A stretch of 64,000 bases of DNA from contig OU744721.1 in assembly GCA_916613615.1 (NCBI GenBank), forward strand, positions 54,136,747 to 54,200,746. The letters are read 5' to 3'. Source of the DNA: Steromphala cineraria (lineage: Eukaryota; Mollusca; Gastropoda; Trochida; Trochidae). Within the stretch, counting starts at the first letter, position 1; every line of letters starts with the position of its first letter. The position numbers and the translations under genes are program-made. This document shows, in pieces, positions 31,395-42,500 of the stretch. The notes beneath the pieces are model-generated. The model had not been told where the DNA came from and made no database searches. It saw only the letters and a program-made list of their open reading frames with translations.

Positions 31395-32393
31395 TTATTT
31401 TTCTAGTAGTATATCTATGTCTTTTTCTTCTTTTTCTCTTTCTTTTTTCTTTGTTGACGAATATTTTATCGAAAAGCCTCTAATATTACATAACAACGTT
31501 TCGAAAAAAAGTTGCTCATTTATTTTCAATTGTTTTTCACCATCAATATTTCTAGTGTGATATTGTTCAACTGTTTCCTCAATTATCCGTTTAGCCCCAG
31601 CTACATAAGTATTGTCATGCAGTAAACTGTTATTGAATTTCCAAAAGCCTCTCTCCCTGTCTAATTTAGTGAATTCTAGGTCTAATGAAACAATAGAGTG
31701 ATCAGATCTGTAGCTTGTTGTTATAGCTGTTGACTTAATTGATTTTTCTAAATTCCTACTTGTTAAAAAGAAATCTAAACGTGCCTGTTTTAATGGTTTG
31801 GGTTTTCTCCAGGTATATCGTTTCAAATCAATATTTGCTTCTCTCCATGGATCGTATAGATTAAGTTCCTCCATCATATCTTGAACTATTTGCTTCGAAT
31901 TAGGATTGTTTATATGTTTATAGTTGAAAGTATCCTTCTGTTGATCTTGTACTAGGTTAAAGTCTCCACAAATGATATTGGTTTCTGTTTCTAAACGTTT
32001 AATTTTTTCCTTAATATTTCCATAAAAATCTGGAGTATCTGTATTTGGACCATATATACACGATAGACTGAGTATCTCATTATCTATTTTCATTTTTAGT
32101 ACTAGGTAATTTCCGTTTTCATCGTCACCAATTTCTTCTATAATATTGAATTCAAAGGAATCTTTAAAAAGAATTGCTACTCCTCTTGACTGGCTGGTAA
32201 AAGAACTAAATCGAGCTTCTGATGAGCCCCACTCAAGTTTGATTTTTTGTTCTAATTCTTTAGTAAAGTGAGTGTCTTGAATACAGTAAATATCTCCTTT
32301 CTTTTTTTTAAGATTTTCAAAGACGTCAGTCCTTTTTTTATAAGCATTAAGACCCTGGCAATTTGAACAGATAATCTTTAGTTTCCCTGTCAT
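31395..32393 (-). CDS. LINE ORF2 part 1: apurinic-type endonuclease
   Basis: 332 codons from MTGKLKIICSNCQGLN. The exonuclease-endonuclease-phosphatase fold is shown by NCQGLN, CIQDTHF (Asp where Glu is usual), SCIYGPNTD, CGDFNLVQD, ARLDFFLTS and YRSDHSIVSLD. In L1 elements this nicks the target DNA to prime reverse transcription. The piece ends at a premature TAA in LLEK, beyond which the frame continues. Confidence 0.9.
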   Translation of the reverse strand: MTGKLKIICSNCQGLNAYKKRTDVFENLKKKKGDIYCIQDTHFTKELEQKIKLEWGSSEARFSSFTSQSRGVAILFKDSFEFNIIEEIGDDENGNYLVLKMKIDNEILSLSCIYGPNTDTPDFYGNIKEKIKRLETETNIICGDFNLVQDQQKDTFNYKHINNPNSKQIVQDMMEELNLYDPWREANIDLKRYTWRKPKPLKQARLDFFLTSRNLEKSIKSTAITTSYRSDHSIVSLDLEFTKLDRERGFWKFNNSLLHDNTYVAGAKRIIEETVEQYHTRNIDGEKQLKINEQLFFETLLCNIRGFSIKYSSTKKKEREKEEKDIDILLEK

Positions 32394-33136
32394 AACATCT
32401 ATGGTATGCCTATCTGACTTGCAACTCTAAATTGAGAGCATATGGTACCCATTTTTGACATATATGATGAAGCATAGAATTGAACAAAAGTGATTTTGTA
32501 GAGAATAAACACAAAAACAAACATAACTACACTAGTCATGACTTCAGTCGTCATGAAAGAAGTTCACATAGCAACCGCTATTTGTTCCCCCTCCATAAGA
32601 GGGCTAAATTCAAAATAGAAATCATACGTACTCATAATGCATACATTTTGGAAAACGCTCTGTTTCTCAAACTTGTATAAGAAACGAAATCCAATTCAAC
32701 ATAAAAGTGACATACTTACAGGTTTAGTGTCATTCACATTCCTTGTAAATCCACATTGAATTCCTTAATGAATGAATAACACAAATCACATATTAAACAG
32801 TGCACACCAACAGAGAGGCCGTAGTATCCGTGTCTGTATATCGGCTGTTCTCAAACACATGGCGTTTTCCCGTTCACGAGGTGCACGTGCATTTAGGCAT
32901 ACCGCTTGCGTACAACTCGTTAAAGTCAAAGAGATATATAGGTATTATTTTGAGGTAACACTGTTTATAATTGGTTGAAAAAAATGTACTTTCAGCAGTT
33001 TATGCTGATAATATAAATCATGATTTCTTAAGAAAGGAAATTTGTTATTTAATGAGTCATTTCAGATTATATTGGTATCAATTCATATTTATTGTCTAAA
33101 GGAAAGTATCTCCTCGGTTAATGTAAACAAAAGCTT

Positions 33137-33862
33137 TCAGTCATATTTCTTCCATGTGGAAGAAGGGTTATGTGGTTCTTTCACCTCCAGGACAACTTCC
33201 GTGCCCACAACGCGAACTCTTGTCCACAGATTGGTATCTTCACGGATCTGGTTTGCCTGGCGACTCAGGATGGCTCTCCGCTTCTTCATAAGTGCTGGTA
33301 TATCTGTTTGGATACTTATCCCGGTCCCTTTTAAGAGCTTCTTCGCGTCAAATATGTCGTCCCGGTCTGACATCTTGATAAAGGTAGCAATGATGCTGGT
33401 CGGTGCAGAAGGACGGTGTTCTCGTTGATACTCTGATTTCGGGAGTCGGTGAGCATTTTTGAACATGATATTGTTGACCCTGGCCTCAGAAAATTTGAGT
33501 TTATCTTTAAAGAAATCCTTCAAAACATCCTCTGTGTTTTCTTTAGGTGTTTCCGAGATACCATAGAAAAGAAGATTGGGTTTTCTGTCGTGCAGATCCT
33601 TGAGGATGCACTGCCGCTCTAACGCCGTATATGACTTCTTTAGTTCAGCCATTTCCGTGCGAAGTTGTGAAATGTCATTTCCGTGTCCCGCTAAGTCGTG
33701 TTCAACACTATCGACTTTCGTCTTCAGTTCAGTAATTTCTGTTTTTACGTCGGTTATAGAGGCTTTTAATTCGTCTCTCACACTGAACATCAGTTCTGAA
33801 AGTCTTTTTTCGGACGCTTTAACAATTTCCTCCATTGACGACGATGATCGGGTCGAAGTCAT
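33137..33862 (-). CDS. LINE ORF1 protein
   Basis: 241 codons, MTSTRSSSSMEEIVKASEKR at the start. Residues about 25-85 form a heptad-like coiled coil (ELKTKVDSVEHDL, ISQLRTEMAELKKSY). Residues about 90-175 resemble the RNA-recognition fold of L1 ORF1p (KPNLLFYGISE, NAHRLPKSE, TSIIATFIKMSDRDDI), followed by a basic C-terminal domain (KKRRAILSRQANQIR). Known role in the family: trimeric nucleic-acid chaperone that coats the LINE RNA. The frame is intact with its own ATG; it is separated from ORF2 by about 740 bp of AT-rich sequence. Confidence 0.87.
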   Translation of the reverse strand: MTSTRSSSSMEEIVKASEKRLSELMFSVRDELKASITDVKTEITELKTKVDSVEHDLAGHGNDISQLRTEMAELKKSYTALERQCILKDLHDRKPNLLFYGISETPKENTEDVLKDFFKDKLKFSEARVNNIMFKNAHRLPKSEYQREHRPSAPTSIIATFIKMSDRDDIFDAKKLLKGTGISIQTDIPALMKKRRAILSRQANQIREDTNLWTRVRVVGTEVVLEVKEPHNPSSTWKKYD

Positions 33863-34379
33863 TACGGCGGTTTTAATTTCAAGTAAATGTTTATGAATAT
33901 TCTTAAATTGACACTTCTATATAAATATAATTAGATTCTCTTGCCCTTTAATGCGTGAAGAGTCTATAGTTTCGTCTAGGAATCCTGATTCATTTCGATT
34001 TGGAGAGGGAAGTAGCGTGAGCTCGATCTCAACGTGTCTTGCTGTTTTCCATGCGCAACCGGAAGTATCCCCCAATATGCACTAAGTTCGAATTGTTTCC
34101 ATGGAAACCAAAAAAAAATTCAAAAAATTCAGGATAAACAAAATAACAAAAGGCACCACTCCAGTACTAGATCTAACCACATACCATGTTTCGTTAAAAA
34201 ATATTGAACGGTTTTGGAGATATGGTCCGGAAACGAAAGCGTTACGGAATTACGGAACCACGGAATTACGGACGGAACTGAAAACATTATGTCTCCTGTA
34301 AAGCTTTGCGGGGGACATAATTACATTGTATTCTACAAGATCATAGTTAGATGGAATCGATTTTATGTCAACAAGTAGA

Positions 34380-34743
34380 CAAAGGTATTTTCAATAATTG
34401 AGTAACACAAAGGTCTTTTCAATAATTGAGTAACAAAAAGGTCTTTTCAATAATTGAGTAACACAAAGGTCTTGTCAATAATTGAGTAACACAAAGGTCT
34501 TGTCAATAATTGAGTAACACAAAGGTCTTGTCAATAATTGAGTAACACAAAGGTCTTCTCAATAATTGAGGAACACTAAGGTATTTTCAATAATTGAGTA
34601 ACACAAAGGTCTTGTCAATATTTGAGTAACACAAGGGTCTTGTCAATAATTGAGTAACACAAAGGTCTTGTCAATAATTGAGTAACACAAAGGTCTTGTC
34701 AATAATTGAGTAACACAAATGTCTTGTCAATAATTGCGTAACA
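34380..34743. repeat. 28-bp minisatellite, 13 copies
   Basis: The unit resembles AAAGGTCTTGTCAATAATTG followed by AGTAACAC, with a few variant positions (CTTTTC, CTTGTC, TATTTTC). The paralogous position near 1605-1640 has a single diverged unit between the same unique flanks. Confidence 0.93.
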
Positions 34744-36130
34744 AATGCTGGACTGCATACTCCCATTCACAAACAAACGTTATTGCAGCAGCTTTATCAT
34801 GAATACGGAAAGCAACATGATAAGGTAATAAATTTGATAAGATAGAGTTTTGTAGCACATTCGGCCCTTATTTGCGTTGTGTTGTTCCCCTCCTAGATGA
34901 ACATGTTGTTTACTCTTAAAGAATATGAATATGAAATGTAAATAAATTGCGAGAAACTAGCATTGAGTAATGTATACAAGATTAGTTACTACCCAAAAAA
35001 GTGTCAAACGTTGTTAGAAGACTATTGGATTTATATGCGATACTTTGTGTTAAACTTCTATCGTTTTCATTTACTTTTTTAAAAATTATTTTAAAACGTG
35101 TTATAATTTATTTTTTGACTTCAGTTTATATTCAGATATTTTTAATAAAAGATTGGCTCATTACAGTTGAAAATTCACTTTTAAGAATAATAAAATCATT
35201 TATTACACGCCCGTGTAAGATACCGCAGTGTAATATTTATACGGCAATATTAAACTAGTGTTATATCACAATGCAAGTATGACGTCACAGAATTGAGCTG
35301 TTGTTACGTCACAATGTAAGCGCTTCGTCACAATGGGTGCCGAGTCGCGGAACTGTTAGTTTCAGCACATTTTCGGCAAGTTTGCGTGATTTTTAGGGCA
35401 AGTAATAAACAGAATACTAAACTTCCTTCCATTTAATACTATGTTTTTATTAAACTCGTGAATGATTTGGTATCAAACTCGCTTTTTATACAAAATCATT
35501 AACTCGTTTAATAAAAATAGTATTAAATGGAAGGTCGTTTAGTATCCTCTATGTATAGACTAGTAGTAATGAGTGCTTTTAAGATTCAGGTTGGGTTTTC
35601 CACCTTTTGATGTCTCTTGCTCACTTTTTTTTATCACAAACTTATTCAGACTCAAGGGTTCACTGCACAATATTCTAAAACATTTCTCTTTCAAAATTCC
35701 CTTTTATATTTTCATTATTTCTTAATTTCGTTTGACTTAAGAAATTCGATGTATCAGATGATATTTGTAATATCTATGAAATGAAATCAAAACTTACTTA
35801 CATTGTGTAGTAGACGATATCATGATAAGGTGTAAGTTTTCATTAATTCAGTATCACTTATCATGTTCTCCCAGCATACATGTACATATAGAAGTCAATC
35901 TATGTCGTGAAGCACATAAGACGGCAACATTAACAAGGAAGGAAAGAGTCTTTCTTAAATTAACCATATACATCCTTCAAACTTATACATCGGATGCTTT
36001 ATCACACGAATACAGTGTCAAATATTTTCATGTTGACATTGATGACTTTCATAACATGAAATGTCAAACTGACCAGGATTGGAACAGCTTGAGGTCGACA
36101 GAACTTAAAAGGGTCTCCAGCTTCTAATTT
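34744..36130. other. Intergenic flank between genes 1 and 2, paralogous to 1645-3530
   Basis: No gene. It aligns with the gene 0 flank except for an extra block at about 35160-35570 that contains the fold-back at 35414-35545. Confidence 0.55.
35414..35545. repeat. Fold-back element, copy 1
   Basis: Left arm ATACTAAACTTCCTTCCATT, right arm AATGGAAGGTCGTTTAGTAT. Internal pieces TTTTTATTAAACTCGTGAAT and AACTCGTTTAATAAAAATAG also pair. A related element is at 48831-48969, and both are followed by CTCTATGTAT. Confidence 0.85.
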
Positions 36131-36262
36131 TTAACTTCCAGTGTTTTATTAGCGAGGCCCGGAGGGTCGGAGATGACCTCGCTAATAAAACACTGGACGT
36201 TAAAAAATAGAAGTTTGAGACCCCCTTTATTTTTTTAACTTGCAGTGTTTTATTAGCGAGGC
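36131..36262. repeat. Fold-back with a third arm
   Basis: Arm 36131-36157 (TTAACTTCCAGTGTTTTATT...GCGAGG) is inverted at 36177-36203 with one mismatch. A third, direct copy of the arm starts near 36236. Confidence 0.85.
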
Positions 36263-39200
36263 CCCGAGAGAAGTTGGAGACCCCCTTTAAGAGACTTTAT
36301 CTAGCAGCTGAGACAATTTAAGTGTAATTTCTACAGCCTCGAGCTCATGTTTGATTAAAATGTATCTTTGCAGTTCATTTAATTATTTTTATGTAATAAT
36401 TAATTTAATAATAATATTCATTTTAATGATAATATGGTGAGACATTTGTAAACACGTATAAGATACCTTTTTTCCAATTGATCTTAAATCACACAAAAAT
36501 ATGAATTCAATTATTTTCACTTTAAATAAACTTTAGTTAGGATACAAAATCGTTTAAAAAACTTGAATTTCCTAATTAGTAAAAACATTATTAGTATCGT
36601 AAAAATGTTGGTTTATTAGGTAGCATCAGTACATGTAGCTTGAAACAACAAGTGTTTTTCATTGTAAATAACTCAGTGGTCTAAGAACCATTACATTGTA
36701 GTTAAGCACGAAAATACATCCTTAGTTACCATGTCACACTTTGTTATAATGTTACAGCTGAAAAGAGAGTTTTTACAAAATAATACATTTAGCATTAGCG
36801 TTCAATTATAAGTGAAAAATTTAAAATATAATATTTTCAAATACCGTGCTACTGCCCCTTTAAAGCTTTCATGTGTAAGTTGGACTTACACTTATGGTTA
36901 TGTAATAGGTATTTCTAACAATAGTTACAATTGTTGTTCTATACCATTATTTTTTTAAAACGTCCTTTAAAATGCTTTATTATTAACGAATAAGAATGGA
37001 ATTGTTATGAAGACCAGAGGTCGAACTTGACCTGTAACATGTACACATAGGCCAATTGGTCCGTGATGAAAGAAGAAGCTGTAAGATTGTAAAGTTTCAT
37101 TTTGATTATTTGAACCTTTTGGGCAAAATTGGATACGCAAAATCTTTGAAACAAGTAAAAGACATGCAAATAACAATAAGGATTCACATTTAAAGCTTAC
37201 GAGCTGCTGGAATTCTTGCAAACATTACAATTGTCGTTCTAAAAATCTGATTTAGTAATGCAAACACGTGAGTGATATTTTCATTGGGTTGCCTCATCTT
37301 ATATAAACTTGCTTTTTAATATGCATGAAGGAAAATGTGTAAAAATGTCGAGTAATTTACTTGAGATACACAAGGTAAGGATGTATTGGCAAATGTCATA
37401 AACGTAAAAACACTTAATATTTTGTATCCTGATTTTTCCTACAAATACTGCTTTGAATGTGTTACCGGCTTCTTGTACCCTATATGTACACTGTAACGAT
37501 TGTCATTACTTTTTAGGATTAAGAAGACTATATATAACATTTTCTCTGTTGCTTTAATCAAACATGATAAAACACGAAAATTTGGTTTAAAGAAACTTGT
37601 TTGCCTAGTTGGTGCTTCAGGACATTTTTGATGACTGTCAGTTTAATAGAAAGGGAAATATTTTTTTCTGTCAGGCAATGGATTGGACAATTATTTGTGT
37701 TAACAGACATACAACAAACAATTGCTAAATTTTCATTTCAAACATCTTTAGAGGCCGGGTGTCTTTAAAATCAAATATCTTATATATAAACTTTTAGGTT
37801 TTTAAAAATTTGAATTGCATATTTCTACTGAAACTTAATTATATCAATACACCAAGTTTGATTGATTTTTGTTGATTAAAAAAGAATGACTGATTAGACA
37901 ACTAGGGTGCATATTTGGCTTTTTAAGATGTTTCTCTATCAACATAACTTTTTGAGTTCAACACTTTTATGTTTAAGTTCAAAATTCTAAAAGTAAGTAA
38001 GTTAATATAATATGATATCAATATGATGCACCTTGTTGAACTCTAAATAGTTAGGTAGGACGTCCTGAAACACAAACAAAATATTATTTCACTCTCCTAT
38101 CACGGCTAGTCATGATTTTTTTAAAACGACAAGTTTTTTCAGAAACGTGAGAAAATCACGTTTAAAATATATAAGTTGTGGGCTCCTTTTTACATGATGT
38201 CACGTTGTCTAAGTTGTATCTATCCTAGGTGTTGACGTAATTCTTGTTGAGTGTACTTTTGTCAAAGAAGTAAATCATTATGACGTCATGTTTCATTTTC
38301 CGTTTTGGTAACACATTATTGTAATTTTCATTTTACATTTGGTAACACTTGATTTAATAACCCGTTGCTAAACATTTCTTTCAAAACATCAAAAAATATT
38401 TCTTAAATATATTCAGAACACATGATTTACATCTTTATTCATCCAAATCAAGATTATAACAAAAGACAGGGTATGACTATCAATTAACCAGTCTTTAGGT
38501 TAAGTTGTGTCTGTACACAATGCAACTGACCATTCAAACACGTCAAAGTCAAAATGAATTGGACCATGCCATATACATGTACGCCTCCAGCCAATAAACA
38601 AATAGTAATAGAATAAACAGAGTGCATAGCTATATACAGACAATTCAAACAGATTATACATTCAATCAATGTAAGAAAATACATTTTCCATGCATAAACA
38701 ATTATATACAGATCCTGACATTATCGTGAAGTCAGGAATACAAGAATGTTTGAAGTTATACGATGAAGCTAGATAAGATGATAGGTAACAAAGAAGAGCA
38801 ACCCGACTTTTTTGAAGACATACAACAAATTGTCATGGTTAGAAAGGGGATGTTTATCAGTTGTTTTGGAATAAAAAATAAGAATATTTCCAATATCTAT
38901 TCTCATTATCATTGATAAGTTCATCGTATGAAATGGGATTTTTTTTCATTTGAGTATGTATCATCTCATTCATAATGCAAATATTATTGTTCCATAGAAT
39001 CACACCTTGCTACAGGCTGAAGTACATGTGGTATTATAGAAAAAACTCTGTACCAAGAGATGAACATAATGTTACGATCACAACTTAAAGAGTTAATACT
39101 TGAATAAATAAAACTTACATAAAATAGCTGAATATGTACCGTTTCAAGAAGTTCTAAAGCATTCTTATACATATACTATATTCACTTTTTGAGATTTGAT

Positions 39201-39376
39201 CATATCCTGTTTCAGATTTCTGGCTAAACAACTAACAAATTTGTCACAAGTACCAAAAGCATTATCTATTGCTATCAAAAACTATTTAGGTTTCTCAATT
39301 GTTTTTTTAATTTTGGCAAGTAAAACACCTTTTCTTCGTGTTTGAAAAATTGCAAATCTGGTGACATGTGAAAAGC
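36263..39376. other. Flank downstream of gene 2 including its probable 3' UTR
   Basis: No gene recognised. 36770-36859 is the right end of the TTAA MITE (TGCTACTGCCCCT then TTAA). 36860-37620 matches 4730-5600, and 38520-38850 matches 6815-7120. The remainder is AT-rich. A minus-strand polyadenylation signal cannot be chosen with confidence. Confidence 0.5.
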
Positions 39377-39533
39377 TCAAATATTTTCATATTCTCCTTC
39401 TTGGATGACGTCATAGGTGTCTGTAGCTGTAAGTCCACTGTGGGTTGGAATCAGATATGGATGGTCTTGTTGCCTGGCAACGTCACTCATCCGTACTTGG
39501 TCACGTGACACCTGACTCCTCATCCACCGCAGC
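39377..39533 (-). CDS. Gene 2, cytoplasmic-tail exon
   Basis: 157 bp, acceptor AATAACAG, stop TGA at 39379-39377. It starts LRWMRSQVSRDQVRMSDVAR and carries HPYLIP, DTYDVIQ and the terminal EYENI. It is eight codons shorter than the gene 1 tail, the gap lying between the membrane-proximal part and VSRDQV. Its distance to the TM exon is 1.84 kb, against 12.6 kb in gene 1. Confidence 0.85.
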
Positions 39534-42500
39534 CTGTTATTGTTAAAAACGAATGAGCTGCTAAAACTATTTAAGAAAGGGGACAACAAAACAAATATTT
39601 CAGAATTTGTTTTTATATTTCAAAGAGCAAGAATGTAAGAACATTTTGTGGTCACTGAAAGATTTTAAGAGTAAACGTCATTAATATATATACTTCCAAT
39701 TAAGCGATTTTGAGTATTTAAATAGAGCTTTCCAAATAAAAACTAAAATATTGCAGGAGAAATATACTTTGGCACATTTTGAAGAAAACTGCATTTTTAT
39801 CATGGTTTTTCATGCATTCAAGGATTTGTTTGTGATGCATATCTAAGCTATTGCTTATAATGAAATATAATTCTCATAATATACCATCTAAAACGTTAAA
39901 ATCTAACGTCATGGCAGTGTTCATTATTTTACTTTCACGCCCTTCCATGTAATTATTTACAACGCTACCAAGGAAAAATAGTGAAATAACATTTACTTTA
40001 TTATACAGACAACGGATATTCACAACACAAGTAATCTATTTATGCTATATAAAATGAATACAATAAACACAATAAACTAAAATAACCATGAATATAGGTG
40101 TTGGTGTTGCCTTGCGGCATTTTATAAATTTTTATACGTGTAAGAGTTAGGACAATCCTTTAATGTAGCTAATGTAACCCATTTACATTAGCATTTTTAG
40201 CATTTACTTTTTTTCTGTTTTGTCGCAGAGAAAGCCCGCATGAAAGGAACTACATAGAGCAGCAACCAGATGAGAATTACTTTTAACTAATGTTTGTTGC
40301 TGAGGACATGGCAAGGACTTCCAAAGATATTCGAGTACTCGGTTCAGCTTCAAGTCTATCCTGATAATTGCAGATTACTAAGAGAGAAGGACCGCTCTCG
40401 AGCGCTTTCAGTCAAAGACTGGACGCTGTCCGAGTTATGGCCAGTGGCCAGGGCTTAAGCCCGACCCCTTGGCTTCTACCGAGGGCAGGGGTATTCTTTG
40501 ACGAAAGTACCTCACGAGGGGAGGGGTCTTTTTCTTTTGTATATACCGAAATGTATCACAGGTTATCATATTTAGATTTCTCTCCCAGTCCAGTTTTAAA
40601 TCCCCCATAAAATCTCGCTTTAATCATTCAGCTCGTAGGTGGACCTACGAAGTTATGTTCAAAGCCCTTGTGACACAGTCGTAAAACCGTTGGTTTTAGC
40701 GTGCAGTGGTACAAAGGTTTTGAATTCGTGACCCTCTGTAGCCAAAATATTTTGCATATTGATATTTGACTTTGGGGGTGTCTTGTAGATATGCGTGATT
40801 AATTCATACAGTATCTTTCATCTTAAGGTATGTATATATTAAAATTGATATTTGAACAAGTATGTATTTGGATGAGAGGGCTTTCTTAGCCAAGATAATA
40901 ACCAGCCGAGACGGGCTACTAAGCGTTGACAAAATCTCCCGTTCAAAGCCAATGGGGATACAAAGTTGAAAGTTTGAAACCCATACGGGAGGTATATTAT
41001 CATCGAGAATAATTGAATAGATTTTTAACTTGATTAAAGAAGTTAACTAGAATTGCTTTTTAAATCCCTACCCAATCAAAAGTAACAAGTTAAAAGTTGA
41101 TTTTCAGAGCTGTTCTTGACATTAACCTTCATTTTCATTGAATTACCATTTCATGTGTGTATAACTGATGCACTTACTTTGTTAACATATTCAAATTAAT
41201 GAGATAAACTTTACACTGTTTTGTTTTTCCTATACATGTACACTGTTTCGCAAACTATTAGCTCTTACAATTTAACAGCTAATGTAGTTGATACGTACTC
41301 CTTCATGATCCCATTCAATAAAAAAATAAGATATTTTTATTTCTGTTCAACTGCAACATGCTTCAGAATACTTACCTCCCTTGTCGGAGAAGACAGAAAT
41401 GGATTCCAGCAAATAAGAGGGTTATAAATAGACCGGTTCCAAACGCAGTAACAGCTGTGGGGAGAACATGCCACTTGATGCTGCAATCTGAGAGAACAGT
41501 TTTTGTTAATTCAAATGGAAGTTTAAATACAAATAGCATATAATTATGTTTTCTTTCATTATCATCATTGTTAATGAACTTTCTTTTATTCACAGACAGA
41601 TTTGCTTATTTCCTTTAGTTGTTTAAACAGTGTCATATAAATATGGTTATTTACATTCAGTAAAAAAGTATCTCATAATAGGAAATCATGATAAATTCCA
41701 AATCACTCATTGAAGCCTCCCAAATACCTTTATCACATCGCTCATCTTCCCACCCATCTTCACAGCCGGCAGCACAGTGTCCAGTAGTCGTGTCACATGA
41801 TACATTGTTGGCACAGTGACCACATCTTTCAGAGCAGTCTTGTTCATATCTTCCATCTTTGCATACTGGAATATTCACATCATTTGATAAATATAACGTA
41901 ACTCATAAACAATACCATCTATTAAGAGATATCATTTTGAAATTGAACATATTCTACTAGGAAGATTTTCGGGAGGACAATCTCTATCATACACGAATAT
42001 ACAGAGGTAAACAAATAACACTATGAATATTGAAACGATGTCATGGATCATGTGGTTGTTTTGAGCTTTCACCTTCAGGGAGATAATTTCCATCATATAT
42101 ATATGAACTTGCTATGAACACATATAAACTTGCTAATTTTTTTGCTACGACTACAGAAGATATGGTTTAGTATTCATATAATTGAGGTGATGAAATGAGG
42201 TAATTTGGGGTTTTACACCGCTTTTAAAAATAGTTCACTATATCTGTCATATTCTTAAAAATAGTTCACTATATCGCTGATGCTATTATTTTTGGAGGGA
42301 GAAGCGGTGAAACCTGAACACATGGGCTGGAACTAACGAACCATGGGTGGTTCTGCCCTGGAATTCAGTGTACCATTGCAGCTTACTGCGTGTCGAAACA
42401 CTATGCTATCCTGGCCCCTGAAGTAATTAATCCAAAAAATCATTCTGCATAAACTTATATTCATAGGGGAAAACATACAGAAATGAAAGTGCCATTGTAA

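Larger units (their letters stand above)
28610..32393 (-). pseudogene. LINE ORF2 (endonuclease-reverse transcriptase), interrupted
   Basis: Three lesions are seen on the minus strand: a TAA at 31397-31395, a frame change near 31185, and a TAA near 31046. Between them the frames still read plausible ORF2 linker sequence (for example EEGEKQTKYFLSLEKQRF, then GKMITDTNGIIQHVKSFYNN). The two long open pieces are listed separately. Total span is about 1260 codons, normal for an L1-type ORF2. Confidence 0.88.
28402..34062 (-). mobile_element. L1-like LINE, near full length, with 16-bp TSD
   Basis: The target duplication AAGTATCCCCCAATAT lies at 28386-28401 and 34063-34078. The minus-strand 3' end carries an A tail (T run from 28402). 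ORF1 is open; ORF2 is interrupted by at least two stops and one frameshift, so the copy cannot move by itself. It is inserted in a core repeat of the Helitron-like element. Confidence 0.93.
27503..34317 (-). mobile_element. Helitron-like element with about 168-bp core repeats, split by a LINE
   Basis: Minus-strand 3' end: a hairpin GTGCAT-GTG-ATGCAC (27513-27527), six bases, then CTAG (27506-27503) followed by T, the classic Helitron terminus. Inside, a unit with GGCACCACTCCAGTACTAGA and GTTTCCATGGAAACCA is repeated at about 27598, 27768, 27912, 28084, 28251 and again at 34099. The right edge near GCGGGGGACAT (34309-34319) is less certain. Without the nested LINE (28402-34062) it is about 1.15 kb and non-coding. 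The gene 0 flank lacks it at about 1531. Confidence 0.75.

Noticed and set aside
34380..34743. CRISPR-like array of 28-bp repeats
   Set aside because: Units are contiguous without spacers and the context is eukaryotic, so it is a minisatellite.
40368..40610. 80-codon ORF in the gene 2 intron
   Set aside because: No family signature and no counterpart in gene 1; left as unassigned sequence.
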